This document shows positions 20,725 to 33,165 of a DNA stretch of 64,000 nucleotides, one piece after another. This stretch comes from Heloderma charlesbogerti. Lineage: Eukaryota; Chordata; Lepidosauria; Squamata; Helodermatidae. The first letter of the stretch is position 1. Each line of letters begins with the position of its first letter. Both the position numbers and the translations under genes were made by a program. The DNA is taken from positions 1,612,001 through 1,676,000 of the forward strand of contig JANEZZ010001570.1 in assembly GCA_026122225.1 (NCBI GenBank), read 5' to 3'. The notes below the pieces were generated by a model that worked only from the letters and a program-made list of their open reading frames with translations, was not told where the DNA came from and did not search any database.

Positions 20725-22526
20725 TGAACATCATAAATAGAGGGAACAATGTGGATGTTAGGTAAACACCAGAGAGTAGCTCAAAGTCTGAATACACTCT
20801 TCCTGATCAGCAAACTGGAAACAATAAATGTGTTTAGAAAGAGATAATATGACTATTTTCTCCTTAAGGAAAAGCTTTCTGTTGTGGAATCAGATGTTAA
20901 CAAAGTTTATGTTTTCTAAAAAAAACAGCAACAACAACCCGAAAAACCCGTGTTCTGCTTGTCTAATATTTAACTATTACTGTTTGTAGTATTGAATTAT
21001 TAGTTTTCTGATTTCTTGTAATATTGCAGTTATGGTCCATGGACACATAGCTTTAAGAGTCAGTGGGAGTGATAAATATTCCTGGGTGAGAATCTGCAAT
21101 ACTTCTCTTGTTAATGTATAGTAAGAGGCAGCCATGCAGCAATGAGCAGTCAGCTTGAAAATGTTAGATTTCCAGGCAATAAGGACACTGCTGTTCATAG
21201 GTCATGCCTCAGAAACTCACAGAGTTCATACAGTTAAAAAAAATCAAAGAATTGCTAAACATATAGCCTCATTAAATAAAGGTCAATTATTATTACAGAG
21301 ATACGAGGAGAGGTACCAGCTCATCCTGGTGGGAATCCTTTGCTCACATACTGCGGGTGAATCCTATGGACCTATTGTAATTCAATTTTAATGTGTTCAC
21401 CTCATTTTAAAGTAATTTTTATTAATGTAGTTCATTATGTTTCACTTGCAGTACGTTAAGAAGAAAGTTGAAAGAGGAACCAAAGGAGTTTTGAAATCCT
21501 CCTGCTCTTAACGGTAGTTCCATCAGTACAGATATAATACACATAAACACCTTTGAAATGCAATGCTAACCAAAACAGGTTTAATAGGAAGTGGTCCAAA
21601 CTCCTATTAAAATTAGAACGTATCTGAAAAAAACAACAACATTGAGCTAATAAAGAAAGAATGATACTTTCTGTTAATTTTGCCAGGCACTTTCCACTCG
21701 AGCATAACTGCTTTGAATAACCTGACACAAATTCCACTGAAATGAAAATCTAGATTGACAAGATATCGGGGCCTGCCATATGCATTTTAGTACATTATTT
21801 GAAATTTTAAAATGATACACCAATCTTTTCAAACATGAGCACACACACTCGTCACCCCACCAATCCAGCACATTGTTATTTGCCACAGTGCTCAGTTCAC
21901 TTTGTCCTTTCTCCAACAATGTTAAGGGATAACGCTGAAGGAGAGTGATCTGTCTTCTGCTTGTGTCTGGGAGCTAGAATCTGTTGGAGTTCTGTTAAAG
22001 ATGGTTGCTATGTCTTTTGTTTTAATGCTTTGGTTTTGGTTTAATTGAAGATATATTTTATGACATGATTCAATTTTTCCTGTGTTACAGTATATATTCT
22101 AACATCTAATAGAAATATCAATTTCTGGAAAAATAGTTAATTGTCTTTGTTTCTTGGACAAATAGCACCTGCCTTTTGTCCACTTGTAAAAGTTCTCATG
22201 TCTTAAACAGTCATTCTCTTGCCATAGGTGGAGATGCCAGTTTTAGCCCTTGAACTAAGGCAATTTTGGCTACAAAAAGGACAGCTTAGTAACAATTTAT
22301 GCACTCCATTGTTATCATCTTCTAAATAATAAGTGTTAAAACGTCCAGGTTCAGTCTCTCACCTGTCATCTGATAAATGACCTGGACCATCTGTGAGCAG
22401 TAAATCTGAAGACAGGCCAACTGCCAAACATTCTGAAAATGTCTGTGCTGAGATTTTAGACTTCCATCACATAAAAGTATTTACCGGAACTATTTTATTT
22501 AGTTTTGGGGAGGGGAAGGGGGTCGA
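20725..22526. other. Unique AT-rich sequence
   Basis: I see no gene, RNA or repeat family I can support. Short frames on both strands have no recognisable domain. Confidence 0.45.
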
Positions 22527-22537
22527 GTGCCATTTAT

Positions 22538-25500
22538 GTGTTGTTGTTTATTCGGTCAGTCGCTTCCAACTCTTCGTGACTTCATGGACCAGCCCACACC
22601 AGAGCTTCCTGTCGGCCGTCGCCACCCCCAGCTCCCCCAAAGTCGAGTCCGTCACCTCCAGAATATCATCCATCCATCTTGCCCTTGGTCGGCCCCTCTT
22701 CCTTTTGCCTTCCACTTTCCCTAGCATTAGCATCTTCTCCAGGGTATCCTGTCTTCTCATGATGTGGCCGAAGTACTTCAGTTTTGCCTTTAATATCATT
22801 CCCTCAAGTGAGCAGTCTGGCTTTATTTCCTGGAGTATGGACTGGTTTGATCTTGCAGTCCAAGGCACTCTCAGAATTTACCTCCAGCACCACAGTTCAA
22901 AAGCATCTATCTTCCTTCGCTCAGCCTTCCTTATGGTCCAGCTCTCGCAGCCATAGGTTACTACAGGGAACACCATTGCTTTAACTATGCGGACCTTTGT
23001 TGTCAGTGTGATGTCTCTGCTCTTAACTATTTCATCAAGATTTGTCTTTGCTGTCCTCCCAAGAAGTAAACATCTTCTGATTTCCTGGCTGCAGTCAGCG
23101 TCTGCAGTCATCTTTGCACTAGAAAGACAAAGTCTGTCACTGCCTCCACTTTTTCTCCCTCTATTTGCCAGTTATCAATCAAACTGGTTGCCATAATCTT
23201 GGTTTTTTTGAGGTTGAACTGCAACCCAGCTTTTGCACTTTCTTCTTTCACCTTCATCATGAGGTTCCTCAGCTCCTCCTCGCTTCAGCCATCAAAGTGG
23301 TATCATCTGCATATCTGAGATTGTTAATGTTTCTTCCAGCAATTTTATCTCCAGCCTTGGCTTCATCAAGCCCAGCACGTCGCATGATGTGTTCTGCGTA
23401 CAGGTTGAATAGGTAAGGTGAAAGTATACAACCCTGCCGTACTCCTTTCCCAATCTTAAACCAGTCCGTTGTTCCGTGGTCTGTTCTTACCGTTGCTACT
23501 TGGTCGTTATACAGATTCCTCAGGAGGCCGACAAGATGACTTGGTATCCCCATACCACCAAGAACTTGCCACAATTTGTTATGATCCACACAGTCAAAGA
23601 CTTTAGAATAGTCAATAAAACAGAAATAGATGTTTTCTGAAACTCCCTGGCTTTCTCCATTATCCAGCGGATATTGGCAATTTGGTCTCTAGTTCCTCTG
23701 CCTTTTCTAAACCCAGCCTGTACATCTGGCAATTCTCATTCCATGAATTGCTGGAATCTACCTTGCAAGATCTTGAGCATTACCTTACTGGCATGTGAAA
23801 TAAGTGCCGCTGTTTGATAGTTTGAACATTCTTTGGTGCTTCCCTTTTTTGGTATGGGGATATAAGTTGATCTTTTCCAATCTGTTGGCCATTCTTGTGT
23901 TTTCCAAATTTGCTAGCCTATGGCATGCATCACCTTGACAGCATCATCTCCATCTTGCAAGATTTTAAACAGTTCAGCTGGGATACCGTCATCTCCTGCT
24001 GCCTTGTTATTAGCAATGCTTCTTAAGGCCCATTCAACCTCACTCTTCAGGATGTCTGGCCCTAGCTAGGGGTGCACGAAAGCCACTTACCTGGTCTCGC
24101 AGCTTGCTTCACGGTGGGGGGGAGGTGCTTCGCTGCTCCCCCCAAAGTTCAGGCCGGGGGGGGAGGCTTCCCTCCTCGCCCAGCTGAAATTCAGGCCGGG
24201 GGGGAGGCTTCCTGCCTCGCCCGGCCGAAATTCAGGCCGGGGAGGAGGCACCTCGCCTCGCCCGGCCACAAAATAAAAAGTTTTTAAAAAAGCCCCCGTG
24301 ATAGGCTATGTGACGATTAATGTAGCCTATCACGGCTAGATCTGCAAAGTCAGCCGTGATAGGCTACGTTAATCATCACGTAGCCTATCACGGGTGACTT
24401 TGAAAAAAAAAAAAAAAGCGCGTACACAAATGGCGGCCCCCATAGGGAGCCGCCATTCGCGTTCCTTATTTGATCGCTGTAGTCTACGTAAAGATTTACG
24501 TAGACTACGGTAACACACATAGTGGGGGGGTGCGGAGAATTTCTCCCCGAAACTACTTTGGGGGGCCGAACACGTTGGCACTCGGCCCCCTGAAGTTTCG
24601 GGGAGAAATTCTCCCCCATCCCTAGCCCTAGCTCACTGACCACACCATCAAATCTATCCCCGATGTTGTTATCCTTCCTATACGGATCTTCCGTATATTC
24701 TTGCCACCTTTTCTTGATCTCTTCTGCTTCTGTTAGGTCCTTGCCATCTTTGTTTTTGATCATACCCATTTTTGCCTGGAATTTACCTCCGATGTTTCTA
24801 ATTTTCTGGAAGAGGTCTCTTGTCCTTCCTATTTTATTATCTTCTTCGGCTTCCGCGTATTGCTTGTTTAAAAATAATTCCTTATCTCTTCTGGCTAACC
24901 TCTGGAATTTTGCATTTAATTGGGCATATCTCCCCCTAGCACGGTTGCCTTTTGCTTTCCTTCTTTCTTGCGCTGCTTCCAGTGTCTCAGAAGATAGCCA
25001 TCTTGCCTTCTTGGTTTTCTTTTTCTTTGGGACGTTTTTTGTTGCCGCCTCCTGAACAATGTTGCGAACTTCTGTCCATAGTTCTTCTGGGACCCTATCT
25101 ACTAAATCTAGTCCCTTAAATCTATTCTTCACCTCCACTGCATATTCATGAGGAATATTAGTGAGCTCATATCTAACTGATCTGTGGGCCTTCCCTATTC
25201 TCTTTAGTCTGATTTTAAATTGTGCAATAAGAAGTTCGTGATCTGAACTACAATCAGCTCCAGGTCTTGTTTTTACCAACTGCATAGATGTCCGCCACCT
25301 TTGGCTACAAAGGATGTAGTCAATCTGATTTCGGTGTCGACCGTCTGGTGAAGTCCATGTATAAAGGCATTTCTTAGGTTGTTGGAAGAGAGTGTTTGTT
25401 ATGCACAGTGAGTTGTCTTGGCAAAGTTCTATCAGCCTATGTGCCGCTTCATTTTGTTCTCCCAGACGATGCTTGCCTGTAATTCCAGGTGTCGTTTGAC

Positions 25501-26319
25501 TAGCCACCTTAGCATTCCAATCTCCTGTAATGAAAATAACACCTTTTTTTTTCCAGTAGGTGCTGCAGATCCTCATAGAACTGATCTACTTCTGCTTCTT
25601 CAGCATCTGTGGTTGGGGCGTATATTTGGATCACTGTAATGTTAAATGGCTTACCCTGAATTCGAATTGAGATCATTCTGTCATTTTTTGGATTGTATCC
25701 AAGCACTGCTTTAGCCACTTTATTATTAATTATGAAGGCTACTCCATTTCTTCTGTGGTCCTCTTGCCCACAGTAGTAGATCTGGTGGTCATTTGATGTG
25801 AAGTGGCCCATTCCAGTCCATTTCAGTTCACTGACACCCAAAATGTCTATATTTAATCTTGACATCTCCCCAATAACCACATCCAATTTGCCCTGGCTCA
25901 TAGATCTTACATTCCAGGTCCCTATGGTGTGTTGATCTTTAGAACATCGGATTCGTCGTTCACCACCAGCAACATCAGCTGCTAGCCATCCTTTCGGCTT
26001 TGAGCTAGCTGCGTCATCACATCTGGGGCTAGTTGAACTTATCCTCTGTTCCTCCCCAGTAGCATTTTGACCGTCTTCCGACCTGGGAGTCCCATCTTCC
26101 GATGGTATACCGGCATAGCTCTGGTTGTACTGATCCATTTAGTTTTCATGGCAAGAATACTGGGGTGGGTTTCCGTTTCCTTCCCCAGGGATCGTATTTA
26201 GTCTGACCTCTCTGCCAAGACCTTCCCGTCTTGGGTGTCCCTTCACGGTTTAGCTCATGACGTCATTGAGGTGCTCAAGCTCCAGCACCACGACAAGGTA
26301 ATGATCTCCTTTGCTGAAG
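22538..26319 (-). mobile_element. Full-length BovB (RTE) LINE, split by hAT copy I
   Basis: An 11-bp duplication GTGCCATTTAT (22527-22537 and 26320-26330) bounds the element. Without the hAT insert and its duplication it is about 3.2 kb, the usual BovB length. On the minus strand, from 26138, come an N-terminal leader and the APE endonuclease (TIGTWNVRS, VSELKW). A break near a T-run at about 25540 follows, then GDWNAKV and CSSDHELL in a second frame. After the insert come reverse transcriptase (QAGFRKGRGTRDQIANI, the catalytic YADDTTLMAE at about 23280-23310) and a C-terminal KYFGHIMRRQDTLEKMLMLG. Frameshifts and the insert make it non-functional. The 3' end (plus-strand left) starts TTGTTGTTTATTCGGTCAG. 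Confidence 0.95.
24067..24624 (-). mobile_element. hAT-like MITE, copy I (half-palindrome), inside BovB
   Basis: The element runs from TAGGGGTGCACGAAAGCCAC to CCCCCATCCCTA with a perfect duplication GCCCTAGC (24059-24066 and 24625-24632). It keeps only one arm of the central palindrome: two GGCTACGT palindromes, the CATAGGGAGCCGCC hairpin and one GTCTACGTAAA palindrome. It then passes directly into the left end at about 24515. The right end has three GCCGGGGGGGAGGCTTCC-type units. Confidence 0.95.
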
Positions 26320-26333
26320 GTGCCATTTATAAA

Positions 26334-26673
26334 AAAGGTAAAGGTGTCCCCAACCAGTCGTGTCCGACTCTAGGGTGCGGTGCTCATCCCTGTTTCTAAG
26401 CCGAAGAGCTAGCACTGTCCGAAGACGCTTCTGTGGTCATGTGGCCGGCATGACTGAACACCGAGGTGCACGAAACGCTGTTACCTTTCCCACCGAGGCG
26501 GTACCTATTTATCTACTTGCAATTTCTTACTTTCGAACTGCTAGGTTGGCAGGAGCTGGGACTGAAGATGGGAGCTCACTCCGTCACGCAGAGCTCGGGT
26601 CTCGAACTGCTGACCTGTCGACCTTCCAGTCTGCAGTTCAGTGTCTTAACCACTAAGCCACCGTGGCCCTTAA
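26334..26673 (-). mobile_element. Sauria-type SINE (tRNA head, BovB-like tail)
   Basis: A perfect 12-bp duplication GCCATTTATAAA flanks it (26322-26333 and 26674-26685). The minus strand starts GGCCACGGTGGCTTAGTGGT with the tRNA-like A box, then GACCCGAGCTCTGCGTGACG. It ends in the CTAGAGTCGGACACGACTGG tail shared with BovB, which supplies its retrotransposition machinery. This SINE type is characteristic of squamates. Its target site overlaps the flanking duplication of the BovB copy beside it. Confidence 0.93.
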
Positions 26674-26848
26674 GCCATTTATAAATAACCTTATATTGAA
26701 CTTCACTCAAGGAAGAGCATAGTGAAATTGTTTAATAGGTGATTATGCTCCCTCCCCCAAACACACACAGTTCTGTACCCGTATCTCTTGGCCACAGAGC
26801 ATTACAATTTATGGGTCCTTTCTATAGTTCACTGGACATGGAATATAA

Positions 26849-27473
26849 TAAGGATGGGCAAAAGTCCCTTACCTGGTCCCGCAGCTGTTTTCGGTGGAAG
26901 GGGGAGGCGCTCCGTTTCTCCCCCCGAAATTCTTGGCAGGGGAGGAGGTGCCCTGCTCCTCCCGGCCAAAATTCAGGCTGGGGGGGAGGCGCCCCATCCC
27001 TCCCCGCCGAACTTTTGGCTGGGGGGGAGCGCCCCGTCTCCCCGGCCGCAAAATAAAAAAGTAAATTGTAAAAAAAAAAGTGATAGGCTACGTAACGATT
27101 TATGTAGCCTATCACAGCTAGATTTTCAAAGTCAGCCGTGATAGGCTACGTAAAGATTTACGTAGCCTATCATGGCTGACTTTGAAAATCTAGCTATGAT
27201 AGGCTATGTAAATCGTTATGTAGCCTATCACGTTTTTTTGTTTTTTTTTACTTTACTGAGAAATGGCGGCGGTGGCAGCCGGTCAGAACTAGACCAGCCG
27301 CCGCCAAACCGCCGCCGGGACCCGCCGCCAAGAGGGATATCTGACAGAGGTAAGTCCCATCCCGGGGGGGGGGGCGGGGGGGTGTCGGAGAATTTCCCCA
27401 CCAATTTCGGGGGGCTGAATGTGTTGGCATTTGGCATCCCCGAGATTCGTGGAGAAATTCTTTGACATCCCTA
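26849..27473 (-). mobile_element. hAT-like MITE, copy J (collapsed palindrome)
   Basis: The element runs from TAAGGATGGGCAAAAGTCC to GACATCCCTA with a perfect duplication GAATATAA (26841-26848 and 27474-27481). The central palindrome is only about 153 bp (about 27079-27231), centred on one GATAGGCTACGTAAAG sub-palindrome near 27153. The YY1-like and GTCTACGT units present in the full form are missing. GGTAAGT sits near 27349 and ACTTACC-like CCTTACC near 26868. Confidence 0.95.
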
Positions 27474-27904
27474 GAATATAATACATACAGTATGTGAACA
27501 GAGACAACGGCCTCTGTTCAAATGTAAGGGGCTCAAATGTAAGGGGCTGCTCCAATACACTGTAGTTTATGTGCGAACAAGTGACAAACTGAAGCATACC
27601 TCCCCTTTTCATTCCTTCCTCCTTTCACACACTCTACTGGTTTGAAATCATGGTTTGTAGGCAGTCCTTCAACCTCAGTTTCCCATCTCAGATGTGTATA
27701 TGTCTGAATGTGGACTAGACATTTCATCACACACTTTTAGGGGCCTGTAAATTCTACCAGCAACACTGTGTTATGGTTGTAATGTTTTCAAGATTATAAA
27801 GTGAACCACATAGACTGAATTATCAGGAACAAACTTTACTTAGCCGTGAGCTGCTACCAAACTACATACACAACTGAAAGTAGTCAGATACCCCTTAACA
27901 ACCT

Positions 27905-30510
27905 TTTATTTTATTTTATTTTATTTAAAACATGTATACCCCTCCCCCCAATATCATTAAGATCTCAGGGAGGCATACAAACAAAATTGATTTAAACAGT
28001 ATAAAACAATAAATAATGTAAACAGCTAAAAACATTTTAAACATTAAATAAGTTAATGCCAATTAAAATCTAAAACAATAAAACAGTTAAAACGGTGTGC
28101 TACTTTAGGGAATGCATTTAGCCCTCAAAGGCTTCAGTAAAAAGCCATGTTTTTCCTTGGTGCTGAAATGGAACCAATGTCTGCACCAATTGGGCCTCCA
28201 AGGGGAGGGCATTCCACAACCAGGGTGCCACAGCAGAGAAGGCCCTCTCCCAGGTCCCACCTTAGTGTGTGTCTTGCACTGGTGGGACGCAGAGGAGGGA
28301 TGCTCCAACATATCTCAGTCCTCGGGCAGGCATATAGGGAGAAGTGCTTCCTCAAATATCAAGGTCTAAGATTAGGTCATTGGTCAGAGCAACCAAGGCC
28401 ATTTCAGTGCCATACCTTGGCCTGAAACCAGAGTGAAATGGGTCCAGATAACCAGTTTCCTCCAAGAACATCTGAAGCTGCCCAGTCACCACACGCTCAA
28501 GCACCTTGCCTAAAAAGGAGATATTAGTGATGGGGTGATAGTTCTCACACACTTCTGGGTCCAGGGAGGGCCTCTTCAGGGGAGGGTGCACTACAGCCTT
28601 TTTCAAGGCACCAGGCACCACCCACTGACAGAGTGAAGCATTTACCACCCCCTGGATCCACTCAGCCAATCCACCCCTGCCAGGTCGCTTTAGCCAAGAT
28701 GGGCAAGGTCAAGCTTGTGGTGGGACAGACTGATTCAAGCATCTTGTCCACATCATCAGGCTGCAGCAACTGAAACTGATCCCAGGAAACACAACCAGAT
28801 GGAACACTGGACTCCTGCCCAGTCTCTGAGATGACTGTGGCATCAAGCTCTGAGTGAATATGAGTGACATTCTCCTCCAAGTGCCTAGCAAATTTATTAC
28901 AGCAATTGACCAAGGGTTCCAATCCCAGTTTCTCTGAGCCCAAGCCAGATCCCAACAGGCTCTTCATCACTCAGAACAATTCTGCCAGGTGACATTTTGA
29001 GGATGAGATAATAGAGTGTAATAAGATCTTTTTGCCATCCTCACTGCCTCATAATTGGCACAGCGAAGAGTCTTTGCTAATCTTCAATTGCACTCACTCC
29101 GAGACCTGCACCACCTGCACTCCAGCCATCATCTGGCCTGTTAGTTGCCTGTAGACTTCTGTAAACTCAGGTGAATTCTGGGCTCCACAGCACCGGAGTG
29201 GGTGCTAGGGAGTGACTGTATTGATGGCCTTTCCCATCTCACCAGTCCATAGGGAAACCAAGGCCTCAACCAAATCACCAGCCTCATCAGCCGTAAAATT
29301 CCCCCAAGCATTCATGAATCCATTGGAGTCCATAAGTCTCTGGGAATGGACCCCCTTAATTCCCCGCCCCCCCAGGGAGGATCTGCTACCACCAACTAGG
29401 GATGTCAGAGAATTCCGCCACGAATCTAGGGGAGGCCAAATGCCAGCGCATTTGGTCCCCCCGAAATCGGTGGTGGAATGGTCTGCCCCCCCCTGCCCCC
29501 CCTGGGACGGGACTTACCTTGGGCGGATCTTCCTGGTGGCAGCGGCTCTAGTAGTGGTTCGGCAGCAATTCGGCAGCGGCGGCGGCAGCCGGTCTTCCGA
29601 CCGGCTGCCACCGCCGCCATTTCCAGTTTAAAACAAAACAAAACAAAAAAAGTGATAGAGGCTACGTAAAGATTTACATAGCCTATCACAGCTAGATTTT
29701 TAAAAAACACCGTGATAGGCTACGTAAATGTTTACGTAGCCTATAACGGCTGATCTAAAAAAACAACAACGTGTGTATGCAACTGGCGGCGCCCATGGGC
29801 GCCACCATTTGCGTTCCTTATTTTGGCACGTCTTAGTCCACGTAAACATTTACATAGACTAAGATGGCGAAAATAAGGGGAACGCAAATAGCGTAGATGC
29901 TACGCTATTTGCGTTCCCCTTATTTTCGCCGTCTCAGTCTATGTAAATGTTTACGTAGACTAAGACGTGCCAAAATAAGGAACGCAAATGGCAGCGCCCA
30001 TGGGCGCCACCATTTGCATACTCGTGTGTTTTTTCTTCTTCTTTTAAATCAGCCGTGATAGGCTATGTAAACATTTACGTAGCCTATCACGGCTGACTGC
30101 AGGGATGCAAACAGCGGCAGCTATGGCCGCCGCTATTTGCGTCCCTGCTAGCCAGCGGCCGGATGTCCGGCCACTGGCGGAGCCGGCCGGCGGCTCCGCA
30201 GAATCCCTGAGGACCGGAGCCGGCCGGCCAGACTTTCAGGGGGGAGGGATGGAGCGCCTCCCCCCCAGCCAGAATTTCAGGGGGGATGGAAGGAGCGCCT
30301 CCCCCCACCACGAATATCACCCTTCGAAAATGTGACTTTCATACATCCCTACCACCAACCCAAACTTCACAAAGAAATGATCTGACCATGACAATGGGGT
30401 TGTTGAAACCCCTCCCCAAACCAGATCATCCCTCATCTACCCAACAGCAAAAACCAGGTCCAGGGTATGTCCTGCCACATGTTGCTAACCTTTCCCTTAG
30501 CAACCTTTCC
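27905..30510 (-). mobile_element. L2-like LINE, split by hAT copy K
   Basis: The minus strand holds, from 3' to 5': an A-rich tail, the 3' region (27905-28340, plus-strand GGGAGGGCATTCCACAACCAGGG), a reverse-transcriptase piece (28352-28669: NYHPITNISFLGKVLERVVT, FLEETGYLDPFHSGFRPRYG), the linker before it (28662-28970), a stretch at 29000-29396 that I cannot assign, and, beyond copy K, an endonuclease C-terminus (about 30360-30480: GHTLDLVFAVG-like, with SWSDHFFVKFG). The order is that of an L2/CR1-clade LINE. Internal deletions and stops mark it as dead. Confidence 0.8.
29397..30351 (+). mobile_element. hAT-like palindromic MITE, copy K (full), inside LINE
   Basis: The element runs from TAGGGATGTCAGAGAATTCC to TACATCCCTA with a perfect duplication CCACCAAC (29389-29396 and 30352-30359). 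The main palindrome spans about 29710-30092, centred near 29898 on GCGTAGATGCTACGC. Sub-palindromes alternate GGCTACGTAAA and GTCTACGTAAAC arms, joined by GGAACGCAAAT hairpins and GCGCCCATGGGCGC. An extra GGCTACGTAAAG palindrome lies outside at about 29657-29692. ACTTACC is at about 29513. Confidence 0.96.
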
Positions 30511-31333
30511 CTGCTGGTGTCACCCAGAACTAATTCCCCCTATGCAACCATTCCTAAATCACTTTAGTTCCTACTCACATTACAATGCTGTCCCTGGGAT
30601 CAATATTCCTGATTATTATGGCACTCTGTCCACATTGTGCCCACCCCCCAGCTGTCTCTCCCTTCCAGTTATTCACAAGGAACTCAGGGAATGGCAGTTC
30701 TTGAGAGAGCATGTCACATAGGGAAGCACCACCCTCTGTCTCTCAAATGACAAGTCCTACTTTAACTGCATAAACACACCGTCTCTGTTCTATAGAAGGC
30801 TCTGGGCCAGAAAGTCACGGTCAGGAGGTTGCTTGTTCTGCTGCAATACTAAGCAGAATACTTTAATTTGCTGATTGGCTGCAGCAAATCTCACAAAACC
30901 TGAACAATAGGCACACAGATACAGGGAAATAAGTTTCCATAAATATCTTCAAGCCGCATCTATGATTTAGTCTCATTTTTCCCCTCATGGTAATGGAATT
31001 GCAGCCTGGGCAGTCCCTCCCCTGGATCTCTGAGCCCTGGTAAAGTGTACCCTCTCCCCCATGCTTGGGCCCTGCACCCCACAATGGTGCTTGTTGAAGG
31101 TAGGAAAAGTCCTTGCTAGAAAATGTCTCTGGGGTTTCCTGTTATAATTGCTCTGTTTAACAACAGACCAAGACAGTGAAAGCCATCTCTTGATGTCTGT
31201 CCAACGTCTGATACTCAAAATTATACTGTCTCCGAAAATGGAAATGTTATTCATAGCTATTCCGGTAAATATCCAGTGATAGTCTTTTGCACAATAAATT
31301 TACCAACATTGGTCGTCATCACATTTTCCTGTG

Positions 31334-31430
31334 GAAATGAGTTCCATAAGTTAGTGATGCATGCTGTCTAGAAGTACTTCCTTTTGCTCATCCTGAACCC
31401 ATAACTAGTTCTACATGTCATACTTCCTAA
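31334..31430 (-). mobile_element. CR1/L3-like LINE fragment
   Basis: GAGTTCCATAAGTTAGTGAT and AGAAGTACTTCCTTTTGCTC parallel the segment at about 42860-42890 within the larger CR1-type copy. It is a short remnant. Confidence 0.6.
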
Positions 31431-31435
31431 TGACA

Positions 31436-31482
31436 TTCTGCAGGACATTAGGCAGTTCTTATTTGCCTAATGTCCTGCAGAA
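31436..31482. repeat. Perfect 19-bp hairpin
   Basis: TTCTGCAGGACATTAGGCA (31436-31454) is exactly complementary to 31464-31482 with a 9-nt loop. A second, overlapping inverted pair, CCTAATG (31426-31432) and CATTAGG (31446-31452), shares the left arm. Confidence 0.92.
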
Positions 31483-32569
31483 CAAATAATTCATAAACTA
31501 CCTTTTTCTTCTGTCCTGTGTGGTGCTATCCTGGTAGTTGTTTATTCCCCTTCTTCAGCTTTGGCTTTTAGCATCCTCATCTTAAGTGTCAAATAGGGCA
31601 TATTTATAGAGATAAATTTGTCATTAATGCCCCTGGAATTCTAGTTTGTGTGTTTTGAGCTTTCATTGCCAAAACATCCTCCATCCAGAAATTAGGACAT
31701 GGTGAATGGCTTTTTGTGACGTCTTCTGCTAAATGTTTCTGGAACTCAGGCTTGACAAATAAACATCTTTCATTGGCTATTCTTAGTTCTGAAGCAAATA
31801 TGAATGACCTTTTTCAATGGGGATATGTTATATTTTGCAATCTATGTAATAGCTTTGGCATTCCCAACAAAAGCTCTGTGCATTTTATTAAAACTTAAGG
31901 AAGAGGACAAATCATTTCCTGCCCATTCTGTACTTAGTTCATGTAATGTCACTTTCTGATTCTTGACATACACATACGAAACAATCCTCTCTGACAGTTT
32001 TACCAAAACACATTTAACTGAATTAGAAGCAAAACCTCTCACTTTGTTTACATTTTATACACCAGTACGCTAATTGCATTCCAACCTGGCTTGACAGCTG
32101 AAAGTTTCTCATAAACAAACAGTTGCTTGCTTGTCTACAATTACAATACCTTTCTATTATATAAAATATGCAAGCATGTAGTTAACGCTTTAAATGTGTA
32201 GAAATTAAAAGCAAACAGAAAACACATTTAGTCTGGTTCTCTCTGCACCTTCATCAAGAATAAGATGTTGACTTTCCAATTTGCAAAGTGGATTAGTACA
32301 TCCATATGTAGTTTGCTAGTTTCTAATGCCTAATCCTGCATTCTTATCCCAGGGCCAGCAGCAGCAACAATTTTCATAGTATGGAGTACTCACAGGTACA
32401 TCAACATAAGCTCAGTAAAACCTCATGAAGTGAAGTAACTTCTCCAAAAGGTCACGCACGCATCTCAAATAAATATACTGTTGTAGCATACAAATCACTC
32501 TCACTTTGCACTTGAGAGTGCAGGATATAATCTTCTGAACTGGAAAAAAAAAAAAGAGACTGATATGGA

Positions 32570-32622
32570 CTCAGTGGTCTTATAGGCCCCTTCCAACCCT
32601 ACTATCCTGTAATTCTATGATT
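32570..32622 (+). mobile_element. CR1 LINE 3' tail
   Basis: GGACTCAGTGGTCTTATAGG, CCCTTCCAACCCTACTAT and ATTCTATGATTA match the 3' end at 10010-10069. It is a very short 5'-truncated copy. Confidence 0.75.
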
Positions 32623-33165
32623 ACTCTGTATAATGTCTCTTTTATATTTTCCCATGGTTAAGGAGTTATGGAATACATAAAAGTCCAGTGGTTTCTATAC
32701 TGAGAAACAAAATAAAAAGGAACAACACTAACAGTGATTTGCATCAGCAAAACAGATGGTGACAGGGGGAGGGTGTTTTCCCCTTGTGAAAACCCTTCCC
32801 CAGTCTTGTTCCAGGCAGGTATTTATACATGTTGTAGCAGGGGAAGGGAAATGGGAGAGGGGAGAAGGTTGCAGTGGTGGGGAGGATCTCAGTGGTTAAG
32901 CACACCTGCCCGGCTGCTAGCTGCCATATCCTCTGCCTCAAAATGCAGCTGTTCTGTAGAGATCGGGGTCTGCCAGTGAACATGCACTTTTCGCTTCAGC
33001 TGAAGCCTTAAGCCTATTTATTCAAAAGTGAAGGAACTTACTTCCAAGATATCATGTCCAGGATTAAGGATTAGTATCATAATATGTACTAAATGCTAAA
33101 TCATAAGGCATATTACTTATGAATACATGCAAAGAATATGAATTCTTTGAATTGTCAAAGACTTA

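Larger units (their letters stand above)
30511..33162. other. Mostly unique sequence with small LINE fragments
   Basis: A CR1/L3-like antisense fragment lies at about 31334-31430 and a CR1 3' tail at about 32570-32622. The rest, including 30860-31260 and 32000-32560, has no recognisable gene. Confidence 0.5.

Noticed and set aside
24350..25576. A 408-residue protein
   Set aside because: It is a fusion of BovB ORF2 with translated hAT copy I; the last part is read through the insert and is not a gene.
22536..26320. Bovine contamination suggested by BovB-like sequence
   Set aside because: BovB is native and abundant in squamates. The adjoining Sauria SINE, MIR-type SINE and L2/CR1 mix point to a reptile.
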